Counted from the first letter of the stretch, positions 6,904 to 13,801 are shown. The stretch is 16,495 bases of DNA from AWTP1-13 sp044868325 (GCA_044868325.1 JBIOWI010000295.1:1-16495); one strand, 5' to 3'. Numbers and translations: made by a program. Notes: generated by a model not told the origin, from the sequence alone.

Positions 6904-7590
6904 CTAGCGCTTTCGTTTGCGACTGAGGGGCCGCGTTGGCGCTCCACTAAGGCTTGGAAGCCGCAGGGGATCGACGGTACTCGCGGCCTTCGTGAGACGG
7001 TTCTTCACACTGCTCGGCAAAGATGGAAGATCGCCGTCCCCGAAGTAAGTCAGCGCCTTCAGGGTTGGCGTCGGCGCGAAGGCCGAGCCATAGACAGCGC
7101 GGGCTGCGGCCAACTGCATGGGCAGATCGATCCCGCCGTCGACGATGAGCGCATCGATATCGATGTAGTCCTTGGCCTGGGCACGCTGTTGCACGACTGC
7201 CGCTTTGGTTCCGGCAATATCGAGCAGCGACGCTACTCTGAGCCCGTTGTCCTTGGCGACGACGGGGGGGCGAATGCGGGCCAGGTGCGGCAGGCCAAAG
7301 AACGACACTTTCACCGGTGCACCGCGATCGATCAGGCAGGTGAGGGTGTTGGGCTCCTGCTGGGTGATTTGCGCTGCCGCCAGGAAGGGCGTGGTTCGAT
7401 AGAGCTCGGCAGGGTCGATGTTGCGGTCGGCAAAAAAATCGAAGTCCTCCGACTGGCGGTGCCCCAGATGAAGGGCAAGCGCTGTGCCGCCATAGAGAAC
7501 AAAGTGCGCCGGTACTGCAGCCAGCTCGTCCCACAGGCGGCGCTGCGCAGGAGGCAGTATGTCGAGACGTGGGCGAAATGTGCTGGCCAT
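6904..7590 (-). CDS. AbiEii/AbiGii-type nucleotidyltransferase
   Basis: A 228-residue cytoplasmic protein with the nucleotidyltransferase signature LYGGTALALHLG (32-43) followed by the Asp pair of SEDFDFF (Asp49, Asp51), and the later AKDYIDIDAL (139-148) typical of the AbiEii/DUF1814 toxin family. Characterised relatives transfer nucleotides, for example to tRNA ends, and stop growth when unopposed. The C-terminus ends in a basic tail (SRKRKR). ATG 7590 has no good Shine-Dalgarno; the frame is open to 7722 but the start chosen puts the conserved core at the usual distance. It is divergent from the FKBP gene and two bases ahead of its small partner. Confidence 0.85.
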   Translation of the reverse strand: MASTFRPRLDILPPAQRRLWDELAAVPAHFVLYGGTALALHLGHRQSEDFDFFADRNIDPAELYRTTPFLAAAQITQQEPNTLTCLIDRGAPVKVSFFGLPHLARIRPPVVAKDNGLRVASLLDIAGTKAAVVQQRAQAKDYIDIDALIVDGGIDLPMQLAAARAVYGSAFAPTPTLKALTYFGDGDLPSLPSSVKNRLTKAASTVDPLRLPSLSGAPTRPLSRKRKR

Positions 7591-7783
7591 GCTGCAAGAA
7601 CAATTATACTCCGCCCTGGCCGTGATGACGAGGCAATCGAGCCGTTTCGCTTGGTCCGCAATGGCATCCCGGGCGATCGCCCGCAATTGTGCAATGACGC
7701 CCGACTGCGACCCTAAAGCCACGCCGTCGGGGCGCGGGCGGCGCTACAAATCCCAGCAATTGGAGGAGGACGGGAGGGACAAG

Positions 7784-8248
7784 ATGCGCGTCTTAGCAGC
7801 GGCCGGTGCGCTTGCCGTGGCCGCCCTGCTCGCCGGCTGCAGCAGCAGCACCGGCGCCGGCGAGGCTTCGCAGGCGGCCAAGGCGGCCGAGCCGGCCACC
7901 ATAAGCTATGCCTCCGGGCTCCGCGTGGCCGATACCAAGGTCGGCACCGGCCCGTTCCCGAAGCGCGGCCAGACCTGCGTGATGCACTACACGGGCTGGC
8001 TCTATCAGAACGGACAGAAGGGCGCCAAGTTCGACAGCTCCGTGGACCGCGGCAAGCCGTTCGAGTTCCCCCTCGGAGCGGGCGCCGTCATCAAGGGCTG
8101 GGACGAGGGCGTCGCCGGCATGAAGGTCGGCGGCAAGCGCACCCTCATCATCCCCCCCGACCTCGGCTACGGCGGCACACCCCGCACCGGCATCCCCGCC
8201 TACTCGACGCTGATCTTCGAGGTCGAGCTGCTGGCGGTGAAGGGTTAG
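7784..8248 (+). CDS. FKBP-type peptidyl-prolyl isomerase lipoprotein
   Basis: A 154-residue lipoprotein. The signal peptide ends in a lipobox (LLAGC, Cys19), so the protein is acylated and anchored to a membrane facing the periplasm, after a 20-30 residue Ala-rich linker. Residues about 43-153 form one complete FKBP domain: MHYTGWLYQNG, AKFDSSVDRGKPFEFPLGAG, VIKGWDEGVAGMKVGGKRTL, then IPPDLGYGG and the final STLIFEVELL, all pocket or core elements. It should catalyse cis-trans isomerisation at proline bonds to help exported proteins fold. ATG 7784 is preceded by GGGAGGG at five to six bases. It is a stand-alone gene, divergent from the AbiEii pair and convergent with the F0 operon. The 193 bases upstream showed no clear promoter. 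Confidence 0.93.
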   Translation: MRVLAAAGALAVAALLAGCSSSTGAGEASQAAKAAEPATISYASGLRVADTKVGTGPFPKRGQTCVMHYTGWLYQNGQKGAKFDSSVDRGKPFEFPLGAGAVIKGWDEGVAGMKVGGKRTLIIPPDLGYGGTPRTGIPAYSTLIFEVELLAVKG

Positions 8249-8334
8249 TCAGGTTTCAGGGATTAGGTTTTAGGTTTCAGGTCCGCCCCGACGCCAACCC
8301 CTGAAACCTAATCCCTGAAACCTGAAACCTCAGT
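8249..8334. repeat. Heptamer-repeat hairpin A
   Basis: Five successive 7-base units of the type TCAGGTT (variants TCAGGGA, TTAGGTT, TCAGGTC) run from the base after the FKBP stop to 8283. After a GC-rich spacer, four to five inverse units of type CCTGAAA (with CCTAATC and CCTCAGT) run from 8300 to 8334 into the atpF stop codon. The arms pair over 17 bases (8254-8270 with 8303-8319). It probably serves as a shared terminator for the two convergent units. Confidence 0.85.
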
Positions 8335-8815
8335 TCAGCCGCGTCTTGAGCGTGCGGATGCTCTCGTCGATGAGGGCGGTGCCGGAGGCGCCGGCGGCCT
8401 TCTCGCGCAGGATCTTCTCGGCGGCGGCAATCGCCATGTCGACCGCGGCGGCGCGCACGTCCTCCACAGCCTGGGCCTCGGCGCGGGCGATCTTCTCCTC
8501 CGCCTGCTTGCGCCGGCGCTCCACGGTCTCGGCCAGAGCCCTGCGGGTCTCGGCGGCGAATGCCTCGGCCTCGTGGCGGGCCTGCTCGACGATGGCCTCG
8601 GCCTCCTGGCCGGCGTTGCGGTGCTTCCTCTGGTAATCGGCCAGCAGGGCCTGCGCCTCCTCGCGCAGGCGGCGCGCCTCGTCCAGCTCCTTGCGGATGG
8701 CGGCGGCCCGGTCGTCCAGCGCCTTCGCGATCAGCCCCGGCACCTTGAAGTAGGCGAGGATGAGCAGGAACGCGCCGAACGCGACAGCTACCCAGAACTC
8801 GGCCATTGCCAGCAT
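8330..8815 (-). CDS. atpF: ATP synthase F0 subunit b
   Basis: A 161-residue stator-stalk subunit that links the membrane a-subunit to F1. One N-terminal membrane span (about 6-25, FWVAVAFGAFLLILAYFKVP) is followed by a long charged helix (30-155) rich in Ala, Glu, Arg and Gln that dimerises with b'. The short membrane part and the KVPGLIAKALDDR segment mark it as the alphaproteobacterial b rather than b'. ATG 8815 is preferred for AGGGG seven bases upstream; ATG 8806 is an alternative. It is the last gene of the F0 operon, 12 bases after b', and its TGA lies inside the heptamer hairpin. Confidence 0.95.
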   Translation of the reverse strand: MLAMAEFWVAVAFGAFLLILAYFKVPGLIAKALDDRAAAIRKELDEARRLREEAQALLADYQRKHRNAGQEAEAIVEQARHEAEAFAAETRRALAETVERRRKQAEEKIARAEAQAVEDVRAAAVDMAIAAAEKILREKAAGASGTALIDESIRTLKTRLN

Positions 8816-8827
8816 CGGGCTTCCCCT

Positions 8828-9373
8828 CTACTCCGCGGCGCGCCGCATCAGCGCCCGTTTCACCTCGTCGGGGCTCGCTTCCTTGCCGATCAGCTTGGCG
8901 ACGATGGCGCCCGCCGTCTCGCCGGCGATGTCGCCGATGCCCGCCATGGCCCTGGCCCTGTCCTGGGCGATGCGCGCCTCGGCGTCGGCGATTCGCTGCG
9001 CGATCTGGGCGTCCAGCCTGGACCGCTCCGCATCGACCTCGGCCGTCAGCTTGGCGTGCATCTCCTTGGCGAAGGCGTTACCCCGCGTACGCGCCTCGGC
9101 GAGCGCGCGCTCGTAGTTGGCGAGCGCCTGCTCGGTTTCCGCCTTCAGGCTCTCGGCCCTCGCGAGGTCGCGCTCGACACGCTCCCGCCGCTCCTCGATG
9201 ACCTCGCCCACGCGCGGCAGGGCGAAGCGCTTGAGCAGCAGGTAGAGCAGGCCGAACGTCAGCGCCAGCCAGAACAGCTGCGGTGCGAACGTCCCCGGGT
9301 CGAGCGGCGGGAAGATCTTACCCGGTCCGACGCCCTCGGGTACGGCGGTGCCTGCGGTGACTTTGTCAGCCAT
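8828..9373 (-). CDS. atpF': ATP synthase F0 subunit b'
   Basis: A 181-residue second b-type stalk subunit (also called atpG or atpX). Its hydrophilic N-terminal extension of about 28 residues ending in FPPLDPGTFAPQLFWLAL, the membrane span to about residue 50, and ALPRVGEVIEERRERVERDL are typical of b' in alphaproteobacteria. The rest is a highly charged helix forming the right-handed coiled coil with b. It lies between atpE (41 bases upstream) and atpF in the usual order. The pair of diverged b genes is one reason for assigning the window to this class. Confidence 0.95.
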   Translation of the reverse strand: MADKVTAGTAVPEGVGPGKIFPPLDPGTFAPQLFWLALTFGLLYLLLKRFALPRVGEVIEERRERVERDLARAESLKAETEQALANYERALAEARTRGNAFAKEMHAKLTAEVDAERSRLDAQIAQRIADAEARIAQDRARAMAGIGDIAGETAGAIVAKLIGKEASPDEVKRALMRRAAE

Positions 9374-9414
9374 GGTCGTGGGCCAGATTGCGCCTAAGGC
9401 TCGCCCGATCCCGA

Positions 9415-9639
9415 TCAGGTGAAGAGCAGGAGGAAGGCGATCAGCAGCGCGAAGATGCCCAACGCCTCGGTCACGGCAAAGCCGAAGATCAGGCGCCCGA
9501 ACTGGCCGTCGGCCGCGGACGGGTTGCGCAGCGCACCCTGCAGGAACTGGCCGAACAGGTTGCCGACGCCGATGGCGGCGGCCCCGGTTCCGATGGCGGC
9601 AAGGCCGGCGCCGATCAGCTTGGCGGTGGCGGGATCCAT
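9415..9639 (-). CDS. atpE: ATP synthase F0 subunit c
   Basis: A 74-residue two-helix hairpin protein that forms the rotating c-ring. Helix 1 carries the Gly/Ala packing motif (GAGLAAIGTGAAAIGVGNLF, 10-29); the polar loop includes ALRNPSAADGQ; helix 2 holds the proton-binding Glu58 in GFAVTEALGIFALLIAFLLL. The lack of the Gln/Ser/Thr sodium-site pattern suggests proton coupling. AGGAG eight bases before ATG 9639 is a good ribosome site, fitting the many c copies needed per complex. The length is normal for the class. Confidence 0.97.
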   Translation of the reverse strand: MDPATAKLIGAGLAAIGTGAAAIGVGNLFGQFLQGALRNPSAADGQFGRLIFGFAVTEALGIFALLIAFLLLFT

Positions 9640-9694
9640 GTCTGTTTCTCCTGGCGTGTGTTGAGGGGAGGAAGCCGTGCGCTCCGGGTCCGGT

Positions 9695-10447
9695 CTAGTG
9701 CCCTCCCGGATGGAGCGCGTCGTTGAGGTACATGCAGGTGAGCATGGTGAACACGTAGGCCTGCAGGAACGCCACCAGCACCTCCAGCGCGGTGATGGCG
9801 ATGGCCATCAGCAGCGGAAGGGGTGCGAGCGCCGCGAACGAGCCCGCGCTCAGCAGCATCACGACGAAGCCGCCGAACACCTTGAGGGTGATGTGGCCGG
9901 CCAGCATGTTGGCGAAGAGACGTACCGAGTGGCTGATCGGGCGCGACAGGAACGAGATGACCTCGATCAGGGTGACGAGCGGCAGCACGTACCAGGGCAC
10001 GCCGGACGGCACGAACAGCTTGAGGAAGTGCAGGCCGTTCCTGGCGAAACCCACCACCAGCACCGTCAGGAACACCAGCCCCGCCAGCGCGGCGGTGACG
10101 ACAATGTGGCTGGTGACTGTGAAGGCGCCGGGGACGGGGATCATCCCCAGCATGTTGCAGACGAAGATGAAGATGAAGAGCGCGAACACGAAGGGAAAGA
10201 ACTTCATTCCCTCCTTGCCCATGCTGTCGCGCACCATGCTGGCGACGAAGTCGTGGGCGACCTCAGCCACCGACTGCAGTCGGCCCGGCACCAGCGCGCG
10301 CGACCGCGTAGCGAGCATGAAGAACACGGTCGTCAGCAGGACCGTGAGCAGCATAAAGGCGGCGGAGTTGGTGAACGACACGTCCCAACCGCCAAGGTTG
10401 AGGTTCAGGATGCGGTGCAGATCGAACTGATGGATGGGATCGGGCAT
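9695..10447 (-). CDS. atpB: ATP synthase F0 subunit a
   Basis: The membrane stator subunit with the two proton half-channels. The product from ATG 10447 has 250 residues, the usual length, and starts MPDPIHQFDLHRIL as many relatives do. Five or more hydrophobic segments are visible. The essential arginine is Arg176 in RPISHSVRLFANMLAGH, facing c-subunit Glu58. The C-terminal span includes ALEVLVAFLQAYVFTML. GGAGG eight bases before ATG 10447 supports this start; a GTG at 10483 with AGGGG upstream would add 12 residues and cannot be excluded. It lies between atpI and atpE in standard order. Confidence 0.95.
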   Translation of the reverse strand: MPDPIHQFDLHRILNLNLGGWDVSFTNSAAFMLLTVLLTTVFFMLATRSRALVPGRLQSVAEVAHDFVASMVRDSMGKEGMKFFPFVFALFIFIFVCNMLGMIPVPGAFTVTSHIVVTAALAGLVFLTVLVVGFARNGLHFLKLFVPSGVPWYVLPLVTLIEVISFLSRPISHSVRLFANMLAGHITLKVFGGFVVMLLSAGSFAALAPLPLLMAIAITALEVLVAFLQAYVFTMLTCMYLNDALHPGGH

Positions 10448-10501
10448 GCCGCCCGCCTCCGCTCCTCCTTTTGGCGCCGCCACGTCAGTCCCCTATCCGC
10501 C

Positions 10502-10918
10502 TCAATCGTCGCCCCTGTCGTCGACTGGCACGCTCTGCCCAATCTTGCCGCCCTTGGCAGCGAATTCCTTCTGCATCCGCTCGTACGCCCGAAGCACGTT
10601 GCGGACGCCGGCGGCGAAGCCCAACAGGAAGAAGAGCAGGAACAGCCACGGGCGGCTGCCCAGCACCCAGTCGAGGCCCCAGCCGATGACCCCGCCCACG
10701 ATCACTGCCGCGACCAGCTCGGCCGCCATGCGCATGCCGTAGGCCATGCCGCGCCCCCGCATCTCGGCATCGGCGTCCGCGCTCATCTCGGCATCCCGCT
10801 GAGATCGGACCTTGCCGAGCCGCTTCCCCAGCTCCGAAATCCGGCTTTCGAACTGAGCGCGCTCCTGCGGGCTCATTTCCCCGGATGCCGGGTCGCGTTT
10901 GTCGGGAGGATCGGACAT
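10502..10918 (-). CDS. atpI: ATP synthase accessory protein I
   Basis: A 138-residue membrane protein that opens the F0 operon. AtpI helps assemble or stabilise the c-ring and has been linked to magnesium uptake; it is not part of the final enzyme. The charged N-terminal region (residues 1-55, with a helical ERAQFESRISELGKRLGKVR segment) precedes two membrane spans: AAELVAAVIVGGVIGWGLDW and, from about residue 88, WLFLLFFLLGFAAGVRNV, the normal AtpI layout. ATG 10918 was chosen because upstream in-frame codons overlap the promoter. The ribosome site is weak (GAGGA about 12 bases upstream), fitting low AtpI demand. Confidence 0.92.
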   Translation of the reverse strand: MSDPPDKRDPASGEMSPQERAQFESRISELGKRLGKVRSQRDAEMSADADAEMRGRGMAYGMRMAAELVAAVIVGGVIGWGLDWVLGSRPWLFLLFFLLGFAAGVRNVLRAYERMQKEFAAKGGKIGQSVPVDDRGDD

Positions 10919-10973
10919 GACACGCACGTCCTCGGCAGGAGGAGAGCCCCCTGGGGCCATCGAACGCGGGCGC

Positions 10974-11002
10974 ACCTTACGGACGCCCCCAGGGGGTGTC
11001 AA
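10974..11002 (-). promoter_or_regulatory. Predicted promoter of the F0 operon with palindrome in the spacer
   Basis: On minus, TTGACA (11002-10997) matches the -35 consensus fully and TAAGGT (10979-10974) is a fair -10, separated by exactly 17 bases. Transcription would start near 10967, giving a leader of about 50 bases before atpI. The spacer holds the palindrome CCCCCTGGGGG, and a related CCCCTGGGG lies in the early leader near 10949-10957, so a repressor or early hairpin may act here. Confidence 0.7.
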
Positions 11003-11100
11003 GGAATGCGGCGCCGCAGCGGGGCCTGAACTGGGGCGGTTCTGCCGGTTTGCTCAGAGACGCGACAATTTCTCCCACGCCCACCTCTCCCAGAGGGTCA

Positions 11101-11131
11101 TCTCCCTCTCCCCGCAAGCGGAGAAAGGGAG
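11101..11131 (-). terminator. Hairpin downstream of corA
   Basis: Directly after the corA stop the minus strand can fold CTCCCTTTCTCCGC, TTG, CGGGGAGAGGGAG with a few mismatches. The same CCCTCTCCCCGC arm occurs at 770-781, so this is also a dispersed repeat. It separates corA from the F0 promoter. No strong T-run follows. Confidence 0.5.
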
Positions 11132-12109
11132 CTACAACCAGCCCTTGCGCTTGAAATAGACCCACGGGATCACGGCGGAGACGACCATCAGTCCGAGCGC
11201 TATGGGATAGCCGAGCAGCCATCCGAGCTCCGGCATATGCTGGAAGTTCATGCCGTAGATCGTGCCCACCAGCGTCGGCGGCATGAGCGTCACTGCCAGC
11301 ACCGAGAAGATCTTGATGATGGTGTTCTGCTCGTTGTTGATCATGCCGAGCGTGGCGTCGAGCAGGAACGTGATCTTGGCCGAGAGGTAGCCGATGTGGT
11401 CGGCGAGCGACTGCACGTCGCGGTGGGCGGTCTTGATGCGCGCCCGGAGCGCCTTGTCGTCGCCGCGCTCGCTCATCACGTGACCGAGGTAGGTGAGAAG
11501 CCGCCCCAGCGTCAGCAGGCTCTCGCGCGACCTGGAGGTTAGCTCCCCCTCGCGGCCAATCGCCCGGATGCTCGCGTCGAAGCGCAGGGCCCGCGTGCGC
11601 TGCCCGCCCTTCACGCCGAAGATCGACTGCGAGAGCTGGTCCACGTCGGCCTGGATGCGCTCCACCCGGTCGGCCTCGCGGTCGATGATGGCCTCCAGGA
11701 GCCCAGTCAGCACGGCGACGCCGCTCATGCAGGGCGCGTCCCGCTTCTGCACGCGCGCCAGGAACATCTTGATGCCGCGCGGCTCGGCGTAACGCACCGT
11801 GACGAGGCGGTCGCCCGCCAGGATGAAGGTGATCGGCGTGGTCACCAGCGGCTCGGTCGGGGCATCCGGCTGGAACAGCACGACGGCCGTCATGTAGTGC
11901 GCGCCGCCCTCCTGGTAGAGCCGGCTCGACGCCTCGATCTCGGCCATCTCCTCGCGCGTCGGGATGGACGTGCCCAGCGCCCGCTCGACCAGCTGGTCCT
12001 CCTCCTTTGTGGGGTTGAGAAGGTCGATCCAGACGGTGGCGCCGCCGACCTCCCGCGCGTTCTCGCGCGGAATCAGCACTCCGTCGGCGGCGTCATAGAC
12101 TGTGAGCAT
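11132..12109 (-). CDS. corA: CorA-family divalent metal ion transporter
   Basis: A 325-residue inner-membrane channel for magnesium (possibly also cobalt or nickel). The long cytoplasmic N-terminal funnel (1-260) is followed by two C-terminal membrane spans. The first ends with the signature YGMNF (Gly286-Met287-Asn288), the selectivity loop; the second (302-318) is followed by the basic tail YFKRKGWL that is a family hallmark. MPPTLVGTIYGMNF is highly typical. ATG 12109 gives the normal family length; further upstream the open frame only reads the heptamer repeats. AGAGG about seven bases upstream may serve as ribosome site. It is in the same orientation as the F0 operon, but a hairpin and a promoter lie between them. 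Confidence 0.94.
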   Translation of the reverse strand: MLTVYDAADGVLIPRENAREVGGATVWIDLLNPTKEEDQLVERALGTSIPTREEMAEIEASSRLYQEGGAHYMTAVVLFQPDAPTEPLVTTPITFILAGDRLVTVRYAEPRGIKMFLARVQKRDAPCMSGVAVLTGLLEAIIDREADRVERIQADVDQLSQSIFGVKGGQRTRALRFDASIRAIGREGELTSRSRESLLTLGRLLTYLGHVMSERGDDKALRARIKTAHRDVQSLADHIGYLSAKITFLLDATLGMINNEQNTIIKIFSVLAVTLMPPTLVGTIYGMNFQHMPELGWLLGYPIALGLMVVSAVIPWVYFKRKGWL

Positions 12110-12180
12110 GCGCAAGCCTCTGGGTATCCCGGCCGGGATTGAATCGGGAGAGCCGGCTCGCTGTGTCAAGCTCGATGTTC

Positions 12181-12260
12181 GGCAGTCGGCAGTCGGGTGT
12201 CGGGCGTCGGGTATCGCAGGGGTCTCCTGCTCCCGCTTCGACTGCCGACTGCCGATTGCC
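12181..12260. repeat. Heptamer-repeat hairpin C
   Basis: Five 7-base units run from 12181 to 12215: GGCAGTC twice, then GGGTGTC, GGGCGTC and GGGTATC. At the apex GCAGGGGTCTCCTGC (12216-12230) makes its own small hairpin. Three inverse units (GACTGCC, GACTGCC, GATTGCC) run from 12240 to 12260, four bases before the stop of the membrane protein gene. Organisation matches arrays A and B but with a different heptamer. Confidence 0.85.
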
Positions 12261-12263
12261 GCC

Positions 12264-13415
12264 CTACGCCGACGAGGCCGCGCCGCTGTACGTGCCGGAC
12301 CTCCTGAACCAGAGCAGCGCGCCGATCCCGATGAGCGGGATGCCAATCAGCACCGCCAGCACCGGCCCATCGGCGCCGATGCCGAACAGCCGCACCACCC
12401 AGTCGTTGAGCTGGTCGTAGCGCAACACCGCGACGCCGGCCACCACCACGCCCGAGATCTGCCCGATCAGCTCGCCCTGCCGGCCCAATCGGCGCAGGAA
12501 ATAGAACAGCAGCAGGAGCGCCCACGGCACCAGCACGAGGCTGAGCCGCAGCTGCGGCCCCGATGTCATGCGGCCGAACAGGACGTTGGCCGTCTGCTGG
12601 TAGCCGTAGTCCATGGCCAGCCAGAGCAGCATGGCGAAGCCGCCGATGATGACGCCACGCTCCAGGCTGGGGATCTTCTCGGCGTAATGCCGGTCGATGC
12701 GCTTGCGCCAGACCGCCAGCAGCACGGCGATGGCGACGACGATGAGGATGAAGAACGCCTTCACCGGCAGGAACAGGAGCCGGTCCATGTCCGCCGAGAA
12801 CGAGCGGGTGTCGGCGTCGCGCTGCAGGCGCGAAACGGCCTTGGCGAAGGCGGCCTGCACGGCGCAGCACGCCTCGCCCGTCAGGTTCTTCTTGGCGGGG
12901 AAGCAGTAGCGCTCCTTCAGCATCTCGTCGGGGACTTCGAGCAGCGGGTCGCGCACGCACGAGCGACCGAAGCTCGACAGCCCGAACCGTTGCTGGGCGG
13001 TCCCGCGCAGCGTGCTCAGCGCATCGAGGATCGGGACGCGGCCCTTGGCCGGATCGCCCCGGTCGGCCGCCAGCGCATAGGGTGCCGCCTCGTAGATGGC
13101 CCGCGGCTCCTTGTCGAGCGACCAGGCCAAGACGTAGCCCAGTCCCGCCAGCACCAGGACGCCGACGACGAAGCGCGCCTTCCCGTAGGGCAGGTGGCTC
13201 CAATAGAGGTGCGTCAGCACGACCGACGGCAGGTAGAACGCGATCAGTGCCAGCAGCCCGAAGAGCGGGAAGAACAGGAACAGGTGGCTGTGGGCGACGA
13301 CCATCGTCAGCCAGTCCAGCTCCTGGAACTCGACGATCAGCAGTCCGGTGGACGCGATGAACGCCGCACCCAGGACGACAAACGCAGTGGCGACGAAAAT
13401 GCGAGCACCGGCCAT
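12264..13415 (-). CDS. Eight-span integral membrane protein, function unknown
   Basis: A 383-residue protein with about eight hydrophobic segments: roughly 6-30, 45-66, 81-99, 215-236, 254-270, 291-307, 316-331 and 352-370. Between spans 3 and 4 is a soluble domain of about 110 residues with Cys153, Cys171, Cys183 and Cys184 (RSCVRDP, RYCFPAKKN, GEACCAV), likely extracytoplasmic and disulfide-bonded if the N-terminus is inside. I recognise no transporter, sensor or enzyme motif. ATG 13415 has GGGGGAG six bases upstream. Heptamer hairpins flank the gene on both sides (C beyond its 3' end, B upstream). It runs in the same direction as corA 154 bases downstream, but co-transcription is doubtful because array C lies between. 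Confidence 0.88.
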   Translation of the reverse strand: MAGARIFVATAFVVLGAAFIASTGLLIVEFQELDWLTMVVAHSHLFLFFPLFGLLALIAFYLPSVVLTHLYWSHLPYGKARFVVGVLVLAGLGYVLAWSLDKEPRAIYEAAPYALAADRGDPAKGRVPILDALSTLRGTAQQRFGLSSFGRSCVRDPLLEVPDEMLKERYCFPAKKNLTGEACCAVQAAFAKAVSRLQRDADTRSFSADMDRLLFLPVKAFFILIVVAIAVLLAVWRKRIDRHYAEKIPSLERGVIIGGFAMLLWLAMDYGYQQTANVLFGRMTSGPQLRLSLVLVPWALLLLFYFLRRLGRQGELIGQISGVVVAGVAVLRYDQLNDWVVRLFGIGADGPVLAVLIGIPLIGIGALLWFRRSGTYSGAASSA

Positions 13416-13497
13416 GGCTGCTCCCCCGTGCGAAGCGCTTCCCTTCCCTAGCCGTCCGATTATCGGGCCTGGCGCGGTTTTCGGCAAAGGGGGAGAA

Positions 13498-13614
13498 GTC
13501 AGAAATCTGAAGTCAGAAGTCAGAAGTCAGAAGTCAGAAATCGCAAGCCGGCAGGGGCCGCCTGCTGAAACGCAAGCCGGCAGGGGCGCCTGCTGCCTAC
13601 TGACTTCTGATTTC
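13498..13614. repeat. Heptamer-repeat hairpin B with duplicated apex
   Basis: Six 7-base units run from 13498 to 13539, five of them GTCAGAA and one ATCTGAA, with a partial unit to 13542. The inverse arm at 13598-13614 reads TACTGAC, TTCTGAT, TTCT. Between them a 25-26 base segment starting CGCAAGCCGGCAGGGG occurs twice in tandem (13542-13567 and 13571-13595), each containing a small GCAGGGG...CCTGC hairpin like the apex of array C. Confidence 0.85.
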
Positions 13615-13617
13615 TCG

Positions 13618-13649
13618 AAACGAAAGGAGCCGCCCTGGCAGGCGGCTCC
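13618..13649 (-). terminator. Rho-independent terminator
   Basis: On minus, GGAGCCGCC and GGCGGCTCC form a perfect 9-base-pair GC-rich stem with a 6-base loop (13649-13626), followed by TTTCGTTT. This is the most convincing terminator in the window. No ordinary gene lies immediately upstream on minus, only the tiny reading frame at 13801-13724, so it implies a short transcript. Confidence 0.8.
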
Positions 13650-13723
13650 CCGTGAGTCTCGGCGGCGATCGGCCGGGAAAGCTGCGGCCGGACGGCTGGC
13701 CCAACCTGCAACTCTCGTCTCGC

Positions 13724-13801
13724 TCAGCTCCTGTCGGAGGCTGCTCCAACAACAGCGTGATCGAGCAGCGCCATCGCCGACCTCAAGATCCCACTGACCA
13801 T
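13724..13801 (-). CDS. Candidate 25-residue small protein or leader peptide with very strong Shine-Dalgarno
   Basis: AAGGAGGTGATCC, a 13-base complement of the conserved 16S rRNA 3' end, lies two bases before an ATG at 13801 on minus. The frame encodes 25 residues, begins Met-Val-Ser-Gly-Ile-Leu-Arg, has a mildly hydrophobic middle (AMALLDHAVVGAA, 9-21), and ends at TGA 13726-13724. The 9-base-pair terminator lies about 75 bases downstream. The direct repeat GTGCTATG/GTGCTATC upstream (13847-13832) includes TATGGT as a possible -10, but I see no -35. Such strong sites are found before highly translated small genes and leaders. I do not recognise the peptide; the unit may instead be a small RNA. 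Confidence 0.5.
   Translation of the reverse strand: MVSGILRSAMALLDHAVVGAASDRS

Noticed and set aside
10448..10483. Upstream GTG start for atpB
   Set aside because: It would add 12 low-complexity residues that relatives lack; ATG 10447 has a better ribosome site and gives the usual length. Not fully excluded.
9677..11029. Open frame of 450 codons on plus, rich in His, Glu and Gln
   Set aside because: Antisense of atpB and atpI, whose identity is certain; it also crosses the operon promoter.
12102..13451. Open frame of 449 codons on plus
   Set aside because: Antisense of the membrane protein gene and reads through heptamer repeats.
13498..13542. Tandem repeat taken for a CRISPR array
   Set aside because: Units are 7 bases with no spacers; inverse copies follow, which is not CRISPR structure.
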